Assembly: GCA_963854835.1 (NCBI GenBank)
Contig: OY978527.1
Coordinates: 31,905,047 to 31,969,046, forward strand
Direction of reading: 5' to 3'
DNA from: Megamerina dolium
Lineage: Eukaryota > Arthropoda > Insecta > Diptera > Megamerinidae
Length of the DNA stretch: 64,000 nt
Shown here: piece after piece, positions 23,801-34,398 of the stretch
Layout: each line of letters starts with the position of its first letter
How positions within the stretch are numbered: position 1 is the first letter of the stretch
The notes under the pieces: generated by a model
Told to the model about the DNA's origin: nothing
What the model saw: only the letters and a program-made list of their open reading frames with translations
Database searches by the model: none
Program-made: the position numbers and the translations under genes

Positions 23801-26800
23801 AAATTTATTTATTTGCATTCGAAAGGTTTCTTGGAAATTGAGAAAGAAACCAATAAAGTGCATTCGTTTGTTTGCGTTAACACAATGCTGGACGAAGAAG
23901 AAGGTCGACGTCGGATACGAGAGATGAAGAACAAATTTTCCATTATTATCAATACGAAAATACCACAATCCTCAGTAGATGCACCAGCATCAGAGAATCC
24001 CCAACAGTTGGAAAAGGCAGTGTTATGTCTGATACACAATTTACAAAATTCTTCATCCAGCGACCATGAGGACGAATGCAATCTACCTTCATATTCAAAC
24101 TACTGTAATAAAGATGCTCAACCAGAGTCGTTATCGTCATTGTATAACGATTGTCATAAAACTGCAATACCTCACAACAGAGTAACATCAATGCAAAACA
24201 AGTCGTCCTCTTCGATACGATCAGCGCAAACACCACCTTTGGCTTTAGTACCGCCGGAAGCTTCTTCAGTAAGAAACTCAATATCAAAGAGTGTAAGCAT
24301 AGTAAATGATACCGCAGCTAAACACCTGCGTGTCAATCAAACAATTAAATCGCCTACGTGGGACCATATGCAAGAGTGCCAATCTGGGTCTGCAGTAAAT
24401 CAAAATGTAATTAATGAAGAGCACGAGAACCAGTGTTTGTCCATACATCAATCTAAACCAACATATGTCAAACGTACTCTTATCTGTTCCGAAAACCATG
24501 ATATCAAAGCGCCGAAACAACGTTTCAAAAGCACAGGTAATATTCGCGTGTGATGTGATTAAATGTTATGTATTACGTTATACAATATCTACACATATAT
24601 ACATAAGTAAAACTAAATGCAATTACCAAAATTCCCTCTGGTTAGTATCCGGATTTTGTGAAGCCCAGCAGTTGCTTATGGGATTACTGTACCAAAATAT
24701 TTTTAAAGAGTGTGACGAGAGTTTTAGAGAATTTAAAAGCTGGTCTGATCAGACATCTATATATTTGATTGTAATTAAAATAATTGAAAAACAAAATATT
24801 TATTTTAACTCGTCCTGCTATCTATGTCAACCATTGTTTCTAACTACTGATTGATCTCGCCAACATTGTTGTTCAGAGATATTGTTGTATGAGTGAGTAG
24901 AGCGATAACGCCAAAAAATATCCATCAACAAAAAATTGAGTGAGCAAAGTGACATTGATTTTGTACTGGGAAAATTATAACCAGCAAAAATTATTCATCT
25001 CGAAAACATGTGATCTGAAAGCATGTTATTGCAATTTTTGTAAACCTGAAAATTTTTTTTTTGTGGAATGTGGTCTTTTGTGCTCTTCTGCGTTTTATCT
25101 GACTTGCGCGGGCTTGCCATTTACAGTTTACAATCAAAAACGATAAAATTGAAAACTTAACAACATAATCGTGAGTATATAAAGTACATTTATGGTACAG
25201 TTGTGATTTAGGCAAATTTGTAAACAAACTCAGCTGATTTATCTTCTTTTTTCGTTTTTCGCAAGTGATGTCAAATTTTCTGTTCGTTTACTTTTTGCTC
25301 TTTCATCCCTTTGAGAGAGCATTTTCTTTTACGCCCTTGATTTTTGTTGATGGCTAATTTTATTATCGAAGTTATAGGTGTGTACAGAAAATTATCATCA
25401 GTTTTTGTAAAATGGTGTTCGTTAACACCAAAAACTTGCAACGATAGAGAAAATGAGAGAGTAAAATGACAGTTCGCTGTCTGGATACTGGATAAATTTC
25501 TACTTGTAAGAATTTGCAAAAACATACAATTGAAACACATACATTCTGTCAAATAAGTACCCGGAAATTCTCATTTTTAATTTTCCCTCTGAGAATATTT
25601 CAAAAAGGTTGGCACAACTGTCAGCCACTATTCTGTGAATTTTTATTGCTATGTGTCATTTAGTTTGGTTACGGCGTCATTAGGAACACGTCAACCTTTT
25701 GTGTGCGTTGCGATTTTTACTATGGATAAAATATGGATTTATACCAATCGTAAACTTGAGTTTTTGACATGGTTGAATCACCAAATGTTTTTTTCAACAT
25801 TTCCAACGTTTTGGCACAAGAAATTTCGTTTGAAACACAAAATTTCACACAAACTCTTTGTTCGATATTTTTATCCATAGTAAAAATCGCTGTTTCTGCT
25901 AATTTGCAAGTTTTTTGCAAATTGCTGTTTGTTTGCTTTTTTGGATAATTTTCTGTTTGAGAGCGAATTCTTTCTTACTCTCCAAAATTTCATTGCTGGA
26001 TAGTTCTTACTGGTAAAGTAAACAATCAGACCTTATATTGATTCAAAATTTCAAATCGTTAACGACTTTGTATGGGAGGTACTTTAAGAAATGGTCCCGG
26101 CTGACCTATTTTCGTAAAACTAATTATCCTTACAATTCTAATCCAAACCCTAAGTAAAATGGTGTAATGGTTCAGTAAATTTGTTTTTAGTTCTGCGACT
26201 TTGTACGGGAGCCACATTAGAAGTGACATGTCCATTTTTTGTTAGATTGTTTCTCAGTACAATGTTGATCTAAGTGTCAAATGTGGTTTAAAAGAAATTC
26301 AGGCACTTGGTATGGGTGCTACTATAATGAGTGAGTGTGGCTCGCCCATCGTAAACTTATTTGGTAGTATGAGTTCAGCTAATATAATACTGTCCAAAAT
26401 TTAACACGCACAACAGTGCTGGAAGAGAAGTTTGGCCAATGGAGTCTAAAAAATCTAAAAAAGCAATTTTTTATATCATTAATTTACATACCAAATATTG
26501 TTATTCTAGATGTAAGTTATGACAGGTTAAACATTTTTTTAATCAAAGTTAGTAGCAGTTGGCAGATCATGCCCATTATCAATCCATACGTGCTCTTGGA
26601 CCATGGGTTACTCATCCCAATATTTTTTTCATTACAGTTTTTATAAGTGAGCCAATACAAAGATCTGAACCAATCCTTAGAGCATTCATTTACATGGAAA
26701 AAGAATATTGTTTGCCTAATATATTTGATTTATATCTTTCAGTTTTTTAGACGTTGGTGCCCTGTGTTGAAAATTAAGTACATATCTAGCGAGTATATTG

Positions 26801-29800
26801 GTGTGGTTTTCTAGATTCAGTAACTAGTTTCTGCTGCTGCTCATTATTTCTTCCATAACCGAAAGCATATAAAATATCTGTGGATATTAGAATTTTGAAC
26901 TTACCATAGAGCTTTTGTGATCACTTTAAATAATTTTGATTCTACCCTTTGAAGCTTTTCGACATTAGACGGTGATGCTCTAACCAAAGGTATTAATTGG
27001 CTTTATTATTGATAATAAAACTTTATTATTCAGGTTGTATTTTGAGTTTGGATTCATCATCCATTGCACAGTGCTCACTTCATGTAAGTGAATACCAAGG
27101 TATTTCACGTAAGAGCGTTGCGGAACTGTTTGCCCTTTAATTTTTACTGGCGGCAAGTGCCCTTCTTAAGTGTAAATGGTAAATGAACACATATTTTGAA
27201 CCTTGACCCATCTGATATCAAATTTGCTGCCTTGGGGAACTCCAGCATAGATTTCATAAAAATTCCACAAAGGATTTGTATTTTACCGAAAATCGCCTAT
27301 GGAGGAGATAGCTTTGCAGTACAACATACATGTTTGTTGGAAATAACTTCTTAATTTTGTAGATCAAGCCTTCTAGCCAGATTTTATCAATACGGCGGTG
27401 CACTATCGCTTATTTTCAAAAGCCGTTCTGATTTTGGAGGCGATGCGATGTATCTGTTCAATTGTGCTCAGTTGCACCCTAACCTAACTAAATTTGATTG
27501 TTGACAGATAACAGAAGTTTTTCAAATAATTTTGAAAGTATATTTATTAGTCTGTATACTTCAACCTTGTTATTATCCTTACCAGGGCTAGAGATCATAA
27601 TAATTTTTGACAATTTCCAGTCGCATGGATAATAAATTTCGTTTAATTATCTGAATATTTGTTTAAGTTATTGCCCGAATCCGAACTGGTTACAAACTTC
27701 TGACAGAAAATAAAATCAACTGATAAATACAAATTAACTATACGTCACATAAAATTTGTTATTACTCTGTGCTGTAAAGTAAATATAAATAATGTCATAG
27801 AGATGTTTATTATGTTAAAAAAGACAAGAGAAACAAAAAATAAAAACATATAGTAGCGCACGTTTATTTCGTATTTTTTTTTGTCTACCGAACAACTTCA
27901 TAAATTTCTTTTGTGCCGTTTGTAACTGGTGAAAACGTTGTACAACGCGTAGTCATGATTTTTAACGTTCTGCATCTCGTAATTGGCGAAATGAAGAAGG
28001 CACCTCGTGTACGTTGATCACTTTTAATCGTTTTTTCTATTTTTATTTTGTCAAAAATCATAGTATAATTAACAAAGTACGGCAATCGTAATAACATCAT
28101 GCCAAAACATGTTCAGTATTGTCAAAATCTATTCAGACAGTGTCAAAATTATTAACCCTCTGCTTGAGTACAAAATGTTGATAATTGAAAAAAACTTTTT
28201 AAAGAAAACCAATGTGCTTTAACAAATTGTTTGATTATTTAAATTATTGTAGCAGTTAAAAAAATATCTAGTCGTTGATGTAATTAAAATAAAATTAGTG
28301 ATAATCGAAAATGCATTCGAGATTTTTAAACCTTCAATATCAATTCCAAATGACAGTTTTATGATATATGTATTTATGCATTAAAATTAATTACTTATTG
28401 ACATTACGTTTGACAATGCTTCTTTTGCTCTACAGAAATAGAAAAAGTAATATCGAGTTCATTCAGTGAAGATGGAGATTCTATTCAAGATCAGTTAAAC
28501 GAAATAGTGGAGCTGGATGAAATAACGGTTTGTACTTATTATGATTCGTGAGTATTTACTCGAGGCTTTCTTATTACTCATACTTTAATAACACTTTAAC
28601 ATGATTTACTATATTATTGCTCATCTTCCCCCCATTTTTCTGATTTTCTTTCAATTTTCGCAGGCACAACATTTAAAAAATGAGGGTTCCCCATTTCTAA
28701 AATGTTTATTTTGCCTAAATATAAATGTAAAAATGTTGATTTGGTCCATTACACAATATCCATTGGTTCATCAACAATATGCATTGCAATGTTACTTTGC
28801 AATATTTGCTGAGCTTTAAATCAATCAAACAAGAATTGTATTTGTTGTGAGAAAAAAAAGGTGCAGCTGTAGAAGTTTGTCATGCTGATGAAAGTGTGGA
28901 ACCAAAAGTAGTGACCTCTTAGGACAATAGTGTTATTTTCAAGCACAATTAAGTACTGTAAGGCGTTCGGTAGACAAAAGAAAACAATTCATACAGTCCT
29001 GTATTGCCTACCTACCATAGTTCGGCAGACAAAATAAAACCATTCATGCAGACCTCTATTACCTACCCATGCTCTGATAGCAAATATTAGCCTTCGGAGT
29101 GTGTATGCTTTTAAAGTGTTTCTGGCTAAATTCTGACAAACCCATCTCACAAAGTCGATTTTTTTTTTTTGTATTGTGCAAATATTAAAATTTAATGTGT
29201 TTAGTTAACTGAAATTTAGAAATATAAGTATAAGACTTATTCATATTTGGATAAATTAGTATTTTATACATATATAGCTTAAAGGCTAATCACGGGGCGG
29301 TCAAATGACCGTTTTTAAAATTTCGTTTAAAATTTCTAGTATACAAAGTTACTGTATAAATGCATAAAGGTAAATAAAACTTGTTAATTATAAAAGTAAG
29401 GAGCAGATTTTTATTGTAGCTATTGCTATTGTATTGTTTACTATCCAATTGGCTAAAATCTGTTTCTATATTTAAGATATATATGTTTTTTTGAAGCGGT
29501 CATTTGACCGCTCATGGTAGGTTTATGTATACATGAAATGTCGGTAGGTTTAGTGTTAAGTCACAATAGTTTTTAGTTTCCAATTGACTTTTGATCGTAT
29601 TCTCAGGTCAGAGTAGACGTGGAACCGTCAAAATAGTTGAAAAAAACATAAGAAATAAATAAAACAAAAACATTTATCCGACTGTGCTGTTTCATATTAT
29701 CTCTAGTGGAAGTGAAGAAGATGAAAGAATTATTCGAAGACAGTTCAGGCATCGAAGCAATCCATTGGCCTTGTTGAATACAGGGTGAGAATATCCAAAT

Positions 29801-30886
29801 CTAATTAACCGAGCTTATATACAAAGATTTCATTGTTCTTTCCTCAAATAATTTCGCTTAACCAAAGAGGCTTTTCAATACAAACTACAGCAAATAAGTT
29901 TGAAGCGCTTGGTGTCCCCAGTTCTTCAATTTGCGGCCACAAAATTAACAATTAATAATATTTTATATTATACCTAGCTAAGTCTTCACTACTCATATAA
30001 AGGGTTTTCCATTAGAGACTCTTTTTTGACAGCTCCTTTAGACGTCATATTGTCCAACAGCAACAGAATTCGTCCAACTTTATTATGAAAACAGTTTTTC
30101 ATGAATTACGTCGTAAATCATTTTCACTGACGTAGCACTTTTTCATTTGAATGGCTACGTAAACAAACAATATTGTCGAATTTGGGGTGAGCAAAACCCA
30201 AGAGAGGTCCTTCAGCAAGATTTACATCCAGAAAAAGTTACAGTTTGGTGTGGTGGAGTGATTGAACCGTACTTCTTTGGGGATGGCCGTGGACAGGACA
30301 AGCTGTTTCTGGGAATGGAGCTCGATATCGACAGATGATAAACAATTTTGTGGCCTAAATTGAATAATATGGATAATCAAAGCATGTGGTTTCAACAGGA
30401 TGGTGCTACGTGTCATACAGCCGGTAAAATAACCGATTTCTTGAACAACAAATTGGACTATTTACTGTGCGCTACGTTGAAAGTCCGCACAACAATCCGC
30501 AGATGACTGTTGCTTGCATTGCATTGCTTGCATTGAAAACTTTACGAAAAGAATGATGTAGAGCAGCTAGAGGTGGTAAATTGCATGAATAAAAATAAAT
30601 TATTTCCTTATATAAACAATGTGTTTTATTTGAATATATAAGAAAAGTCCTTAATGTAAAATCCTTTAGTTTTTTAAATAACTTATGTGTTGACTAGACT
30701 AGATTTAAATTTTTTGTCGCCGTGTGTGTTAGTATTATTGGGAAATGCTTTGCTATCAAAGTATCATATATACGTATTGTGCTACATAGAAGTACTCCAT
30801 ATCGTCAACATATGATTTTCCAAACAGTAATCTAAACTCATTTTCTCATTTTCAGGCAAAACGTCAGAAGCAAAATGAAGAGATAA
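17874..30886 (+). CDS. Met/gce: Methoprene-tolerant / germ cell-expressed bHLH-PAS juvenile hormone receptor
   Basis: Intracellular juvenile-hormone receptor and transcription factor. Exons inferred from GT/AG sites and phase: 17874-18574, 20654-20817, 20879-21024, 21920-22125, 23186-23378, 23453-23684, 23742-24536, 28436-28547, 29707-29784, 30856-30886 (885 residues). The bHLH (residues about 234-288) begins SGREARNRAEKNRRDK; PAS-A spans exons 3-4 (VSSSIEQHLGHCQADLYGQN); PAS-B spans exons 6-7 (CDQRIGIVAGYMTNEVRNLS, then MYDCNSSFGES and KVHSFVCVNT) and is the hormone-binding domain in the family. Acidic, Ser-rich N- and C-terminal regions flank these. The ATG is the first after an in-frame TAG (17856-17858); a splice acceptor at 17816 implies an upstream noncoding exon. 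The many introns resemble gce rather than intron-poor Drosophila Met. The 3' end has an alternative model. Confidence 0.92.
18575..19029. other. Met intron 1, proximal part
   Basis: Intronic sequence after the donor GTAAGT at 18575. No recognised element; the minus-strand ORFs here show no family features. Confidence 0.4.
19030..19672 (+). mobile_element. LINE 3' fragment with RNase H-like region (Met intron 1)
   Basis: Plus-strand frames include EGKLSEIEVFQAEAYTARIA (about 19166-19225), which resembles the second acidic motif (QAE) of LINE RNase H domains. A decayed C-terminal part follows, FGTTEFNDLAEAPTLSRRAL (about 19505-19565). The end at 19640-19672, GGGTCAGCCAGTATAACCTA then CCTAACC repeats, resembles LINE 3' tails. 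The clade (R1/LOA-like) is not certain. Confidence 0.5.
20290..20517 (+). mobile_element. possible LTR-retrotransposon Gag fragment (Met intron 1)
   Basis: A 68-residue frame starts with an acidic, leucine-rich helical stretch and ends LKLQTFDGTTPFNIANSRQQ. This resembles the LPTFDGTTPW...YRRQFE pattern of some gypsy-type Gag proteins. No flanking LTR is seen, so only a fragment can be claimed. Confidence 0.35.
21054..21352 (-). mobile_element. tRNA-derived SINE, copy 5 (tail B, head missing; Met intron 3)
   Basis: Minus-strand body (TACCCACCTGCCGGCAAG, GGAACCGGGTAATA) with the type B tail (CCTCTCAGAGGGAGGGCAG then CCACATAACC). The tRNA-like head is absent, so the copy is 5'-truncated or recombined. 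Confidence 0.8.
21400..21735 (-). mobile_element. Ty3/gypsy Pol reverse-transcriptase fragment (Met intron 3)
   Basis: On the minus strand from about 21725 the translation FINKIISEFDFCFVFIDDIL matches the gypsy RT block FIDEVLRGLDFCYxYIDDIL with its catalytic DD. After a frameshift comes LGYLITQEG, corresponding to the FLGYxIxxEG motif. Stops and frameshifts follow. No LTRs are seen nearby. Confidence 0.65.
22208..22360 (-). mobile_element. diverged fragment of the gypsy-type LTR (Met intron 4)
   Basis: Shares, inverted, the U3 part of the LTR at 41700-42081: GGGCTATTTATACTCTGTGG (complement of the TATA region), then TAGAATCTTC, CTCTTTCTTTCTTATTG and TTGACATTGTTTTCGATA. It is the most diverged of four copies in the window. 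Confidence 0.5.
22400..22960 (-). mobile_element. RTE LINE relic (Met intron 4)
   Basis: The reverse complement of the RTE 3' half is recognisable: CTTCGCTAGTTGGCACCAG, GTTCTCCAGTACTTGGAG, CGTCGTCCACCCAATGTTAC, CACCTGTTAGCAAAGGTGAT, then CGTAACGAATCACCTTGTCT (the FRQGDSLS region) and RT palm sequence. Internal deletions have brought these blocks together. A 10-bp TGTGTAGTGT minisatellite (about 22763-22802) lies inside. Confidence 0.75.
24537..25545. other. Met intron 7, proximal part
   Basis: Begins at the GTAATA donor (24537). 25270-25530 shares motifs (CTTGCAACGATAGAG, TGACAGTTCGCTGTC, CTACTTGTAAG) in inverted orientation with the MITE at 56334-56683 and is probably a decayed relative. 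The rest has no recognised feature. Confidence 0.4.
25546..25890. mobile_element. rearranged mariner 5' end with an inverted transposase N-terminus (Met intron 7)
   Basis: On the plus strand a mariner-like leader runs from CTGTCAAATAAGTACCCGG (about 25546) to GCGATTTTTACTATGGATAA (25710-25729), which contains the start codon. The next segment is inverted: on the minus strand from 25890 the same leader sequence precedes a frame MDKNIEQRVCVKFCVSNEIS through SKTQVYDWYKS, the paired N-terminal DNA-binding region of a mariner transposase. The two 22-bp arms (25710-25731, 25869-25890) are perfect inverted repeats. Confidence 0.75.
25891..26390. other. Met intron 7, no recognised feature
   Basis: AT-rich intronic sequence with no family-level ORF or repeat. 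Confidence 0.3.
26391..26447 (+). mobile_element. SINE fragment (copy 6; Met intron 7)
   Basis: About 55 bp matching the SINE 3' body: TGTCCAAAATTTAACACGCA, CAACAGTGCTGGAAGAGAAG then TTTGGCC. Orientation is plus. Both ends are missing. Confidence 0.7.
26760..27470 (-). mobile_element. Jockey/I-like LINE reverse-transcriptase relic (Met intron 7)
   Basis: On the minus strand near 27240-27220 the decayed sequence corresponds to the AGVPQGS region (plus: CTGCCTTGGGGAACTCCAGC). Lower down, YVKYLGIHLHE (about 27120-27085) matches the post-RT YLGIxLD motif and is preceded by LPPVKIKGQTVPQ. Many stops and frameshifts are present. Confidence 0.6.
27471..28435. other. Met intron 7, distal part
   Basis: Intronic sequence ending at the acceptor TCTACAG (28429-28435). 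A 71-residue minus-strand ORF at 27885-28100 matches no family I know. Confidence 0.35.
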
Positions 30887-31017
30887 ATGTCGAAAGAGAC
30901 CACAATGAAATGAGAAAACAAAATGAGACTATTGAAGCTAATGAAGCAAATGTTCCCAAGCCACAAATTGCAAATGATATGCACAACAAGAGTGAAAATA
31001 ATAACACATTGAGTTGA
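28436..31017 (+). CDS. Met/gce: alternative 3' end of Met/gce (exon 8 short form joined to last exon)
   Basis: If exon 8 ends at 28527 (ATAACG|GTTTGT, phase 0) and joins directly to 30856, the last exon reads a 53-residue charged, Asn/Glu-rich tail beginning AKRQKQNEEINVERDHN and ends at TGA 31015-31017. This gives 896 residues. If exon 9 (29707-29784, coding for SGSEEDERIIRRQFRHRSNP) is included, the last exon is read in another frame and stops after 9 further residues. Both arrangements use canonical sites; the long frame in the last exon argues that it is used. Confidence 0.45.
29283..29555. mobile_element. possible piggyBac-like MITE between TTAA sites (Met intron 8)
   Basis: The segment lies between TTAA at 29279-29282 and TTAA at 29556-29559. 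Near each end is the palindromic motif GCGGTCAAATGACCG (about 29297-29311) or GCGGTCATTTGACCGC (about 29495-29510). The right end, read inward, starts CACTAAACCTACC. TTAA duplications are diagnostic of piggyBac elements, but the outermost ends do not match well, so the call is tentative. Confidence 0.4.
30000..30666 (+). mobile_element. internally deleted Tc1/mariner-superfamily element (Met intron 9)
   Basis: A 667-bp element with imperfect inverted ends (AAGGGTTTTCCATTA at left, AAGGATTTTACATTA on the minus strand at right) and TA at each side (29998-29999, 30667-30668). A transposase fragment around 30147-30338 reads LNGYVNKQYCRIWGEQNPRE then LHPEKVTVWCGGVIEPYFF, the central part of a DD-type transposase. 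After a frameshift, the WFQQDGA block (about 30390) is visible. It is inactive. Confidence 0.75.
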
Positions 31018-32488
31018 AGATTAATAATACATAATATATATTACAATTTATATTTTAAATTTATATATTTATATGATACAACAACTAAGAATGCTTTAAC
31101 AGTTTTAGAGTCAGATATGGAAGAACTGTTTTTCTCCATAGATTACTGTATACATGTAATTTTAAATTGTTTTTATAGCACATAAGATGTTATTCCTTGT
31201 TGTTAGAGGTTTAAGCAAACTTTACAAAACTTTTAAACTAGCGCATAATGTACATATACAATATAAGTGTTTATCGTTTTTATTTTATATGTAGTAAAAT
31301 ATATATTTGTATGAAATGTGTGAGCTGTTATTAAAATATACTAATTGTACCATTGTAATTTAGCGAATAATGTAAAACTTGATAAAAGACTGTTTAAAAT
31401 ATTTTACCGGAGATCTAATAATATAGAGAATGTATATTTGATATAGCAACATGGGTAATAGAAATCCTACTGGGGATAGGCTTAGATAGATAACATTTCT
31501 TTTACGAAGTGCCATATTTTCATCCTCATTATCAAGTATGTGCCATTAACTGACATCAGATTTGAATGAAATATTGGCAGTTTATTTTTTATTAAAGGCA
31601 TACTTCGATTGGAGTATTTTTACCCCATTCAAATATGACTTCTCCTGTTCTCCCCAATAAAAAAACAAATCCACCCATTTTCATATTCCTTAATTTTTAG
31701 GTTGTATGTAATTATATGTATAGTATGTAGTCAAAGTATGTTTTCTGTTGGATGATTTTCATTTCTACCTGTGAAATAGTTATCGCTCGGCTAATATTCA
31801 AAAACTGTTGTAGCTTTTTCACAAGGTTTCTTGTTCTGCGTAAAATCAGACTGACTGTATGCAAAGCCTTCCAACTTTCTTTGCACAAAATCCATAAGGT
31901 ATTAAAATGTTCTCTCTTTTCTGCGGCATACGCGTCTTCACCAAGAAATTCTAGCAAACGTATGACTGAATTTGAAAAATACAAAAAGCTATGATTCTTT
32001 AGGAACATGTGCAGAATAGTAGATACTTACGAGAAAAATAAAAATAGGGCTTTTGTTTGTCGACGACGCCCTGAAATGGTCAGAAGGATAATTTAAATAC
32101 TTTTTCATTCATATATAACATTTTATACGTTCTGTTTGTTTTTTTTTTAGGTTATAAAGAAAAGTATAAAAAATATTTTTTTCGAAAATACGTCCTATTA
32201 ACTTATTAAAGGCCATACAATTACCTTTCCAGTGATATATGAAATTATTTTTTTAAATTGTATATATAATTAATTTTTATTTTAAGGTAAAACTTCACAT
32301 AGTTCTTTTAATATGGACGGCTTTCAATGCAATTACATGTACATCTTCAAATTCAGTTCCACAACCAACAGTTTTTCAGTATAAAATTCTCTTTGCTTAG
32401 TCGACCTTCGGCCGGACTTCACAAAATTAACCTTCATATGCCCGAAATCGGCTTCCCCACCTACAATATTTTATCAGTATCAGTTGGC
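31018..32488. other. Met 3' UTR and downstream spacer
   Basis: AT-rich sequence after the possible Met stops, very likely including the 3' UTR. No gene is recognised; ORFs at 31712-32008 show no domain. Confidence 0.35.
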
Positions 32489-32753
32489 TTGTTCACGTAC
32501 CAAATATATTCTCAGAAAAAGAACGTGAACGGAAAACCAGTAAAAATTATCAAGAGTACATTTAAACAATTAATGTTGACGCTTGTTGTTGTTTTTGTAC
32601 AAGTAAATTATTACTAGTAGAAATTTGCATCTACTTTTTTCTCATTTACTTTTTACGCTCTCGTTTTTCCCGCTCGTTGCAAATTTTTCGAATACGTGAA
32701 CAGTAATAATAAAATCTAGTAATAATTTGTTATAATTTGCAGTACGTGAACAA
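32489..32753. mobile_element. short MITE with TTGTTCACGTAC ends
   Basis: A 12-bp terminal inverted repeat TTGTTCACGTAC lies at 32489-32500 and, inverted, at 32742-32753. Internal motifs (TAGTAGAAATTTGCA, CGTTGCAAATTTTT) resemble those of the MITE at 56334-56683, whose ends are GTGTTCTCGTAC. No target-site duplication is clear and there is no coding capacity. Confidence 0.5.
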
Positions 32754-33494
32754 ACTAAATATCTTTTATTTACATTTACCATTATGATTCTCCTTTCTCA
32801 CGATACACTTAATTGCAGTATACAAAATTAAAGATATCAAAAAATATTTTTTTAATATACATGGCCTTTAATATTGTGTTAAATTTTTAATAGGTTAATA
32901 AGGCTTATTTTTGCAAAAAAGCGATTTCAAAAAATTTTGTATTTGTTTTAATTTTAGTCATATTCACAATTTTTTGTTTACTCTTTTTTTTTCGTCAGGA
33001 TGTGCTCTTGCAGAATAGCACACTTATGCCTTATGCACACTTAACTTATGGCTATCCTTTATTATAAAATATCTAAAAATCGAAAATTATAAAAAATTTA
33101 GTACAAAGAGAGTCGTATTGATTCTTTTCTAACCCAAACCATGGTATAAGTATACATGGTAGAAAGAACCTAGAGAATTTGTGTATACTCGTGTTGAAAT
33201 AAGTGTAAAGAAAGCCAAAAACAAATGTTTGATATCTCTAAAATGAAAAATACGGAATTTTTTTACACATTAATTCCCTGGTTGTGCATAGGAGTAAAAT
33301 ATCTCAAATGCATTTGTCTATTCTTTATATTCGATTATTTCAAATTTTATTCTAACCACAACTTGTAAATATTTTTAATTGTTACATTTAATAAAAGCAT
33401 AAAAAAAACTTGTTAAAACCTATTGTTTTGCTTTAAAAATGTTTTAAAAGAAAACGAAATCTTTTACATGACCAGAGGGTTAACAATGCAAAGA
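32754..33494. other. spacer, nothing recognised
   Basis: AT-rich sequence without convincing ORF, repeat or RNA gene. Confidence 0.3.
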
Positions 33495-33854
33495 TTATGT
33501 GGCGCTAGTACCCGCGCCAACCACAATGTTGTAAATTTGCCAAAGTATCGCGTTCTGCAGCCATTTTGTGCAACATTCCTCCACACACATCGAACATATC
33601 ATATTGTACTTAAACGTTGAGAAGTAAACATGAGTGGATGATGGATTGCACTTTTGATAATATATACATGTTGTGCGCAAAACAAAAATAAAAAAGGAAA
33701 TAAATAACATAAAACCAACATAATGATTTTTAGAAAGAAATAAGCAGTTTTTCCCATGCTTTTTGATTTTCACTTCTGTCTTTATATCTTTCACTTTTTG
33801 TTTGCAAATGGCAATTTCTTCTCTTAAAAGTTTTAAGAGTTGTTTACTCGCCAT
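33495..33854 (-). CDS. hypothetical small protein with one predicted membrane segment
   Basis: A 119-residue frame from the second ATG (GAAATATGGCG context; an upstream in-frame ATG at 33867-33869 adds five residues). The first about 35 residues are charged and helical (MASKQLLKLLREEIAICKQK). A hydrophobic stretch GFMLFISFFIFVL follows, then a Cys-containing tail. I do not recognise it, see no intron signals, and no strong polyadenylation signal follows. In AT-rich DNA it could be a chance frame. Confidence 0.25.
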   Translation of the reverse strand: MASKQLLKLLREEIAICKQKVKDIKTEVKIKKHGKNCLFLSKNHYVGFMLFISFFIFVLRTTCIYYQKCNPSSTHVYFSTFKYNMICSMCVEECCTKWLQNAILWQIYNIVVGAGTSAT

Positions 33855-34120
33855 ATTTCTTCTACACACTTTAACGATTCCAAAATGCGGAAATGTTCGC
33901 GAGATACACCATACATATAGGAAACAACGTCCAATATATCACAAAACGTTTTCAAATTTTCTTCGTGAAAAATGGCGTTGAACACGTACAAATCACACGA
34001 ACATATCGCACGTGTATGGCCAACTTAAAATGCTGTGGGTCTTGTGTTATATATTTACTTAAGTTCCATTCCAGCGTTGCCACTTTTAGTCCGACAAAAT
34101 TTTGTTGGTTCTTCCCTATA

Positions 34121-34398
34121 GATCGTGGATTAATCCCCGGTTGAAGCACAATTTTAATATCGAAAATTTTTCTTTTGAATGGTAACCACCTGCCGACAAG
34201 CAATTGGCAATTCTACCGGCAGTAACAATTTGACATGATAAAGTTTCTAAAATACCTCTGTGATGTCACAAGGGTTCTACAGTTTGGAACCGGCTAATAG
34301 AAATAGGTTCCTTTAAATACTGCCCAATATTTAACACGCACAAGTATTGAAAGCTTGGGCAAAGGCTTCCTTCGGGACCTATAGTGCCACATATTTAT
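34121..34398 (+). mobile_element. tRNA-derived SINE, copy 7 (head truncated)
   Basis: Starts at the B box (GATCGTGGATTAATCCCCGG) and continues through the body (CACCTGCCGACAAGCAATTG, GGAACCGGCTAATA, TTAACACGCACAAGTATTG) to tail A (ATAGTGCCACATATTTATTA). The A box is missing. It lies between the Met and ZAD genes. Confidence 0.85.
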
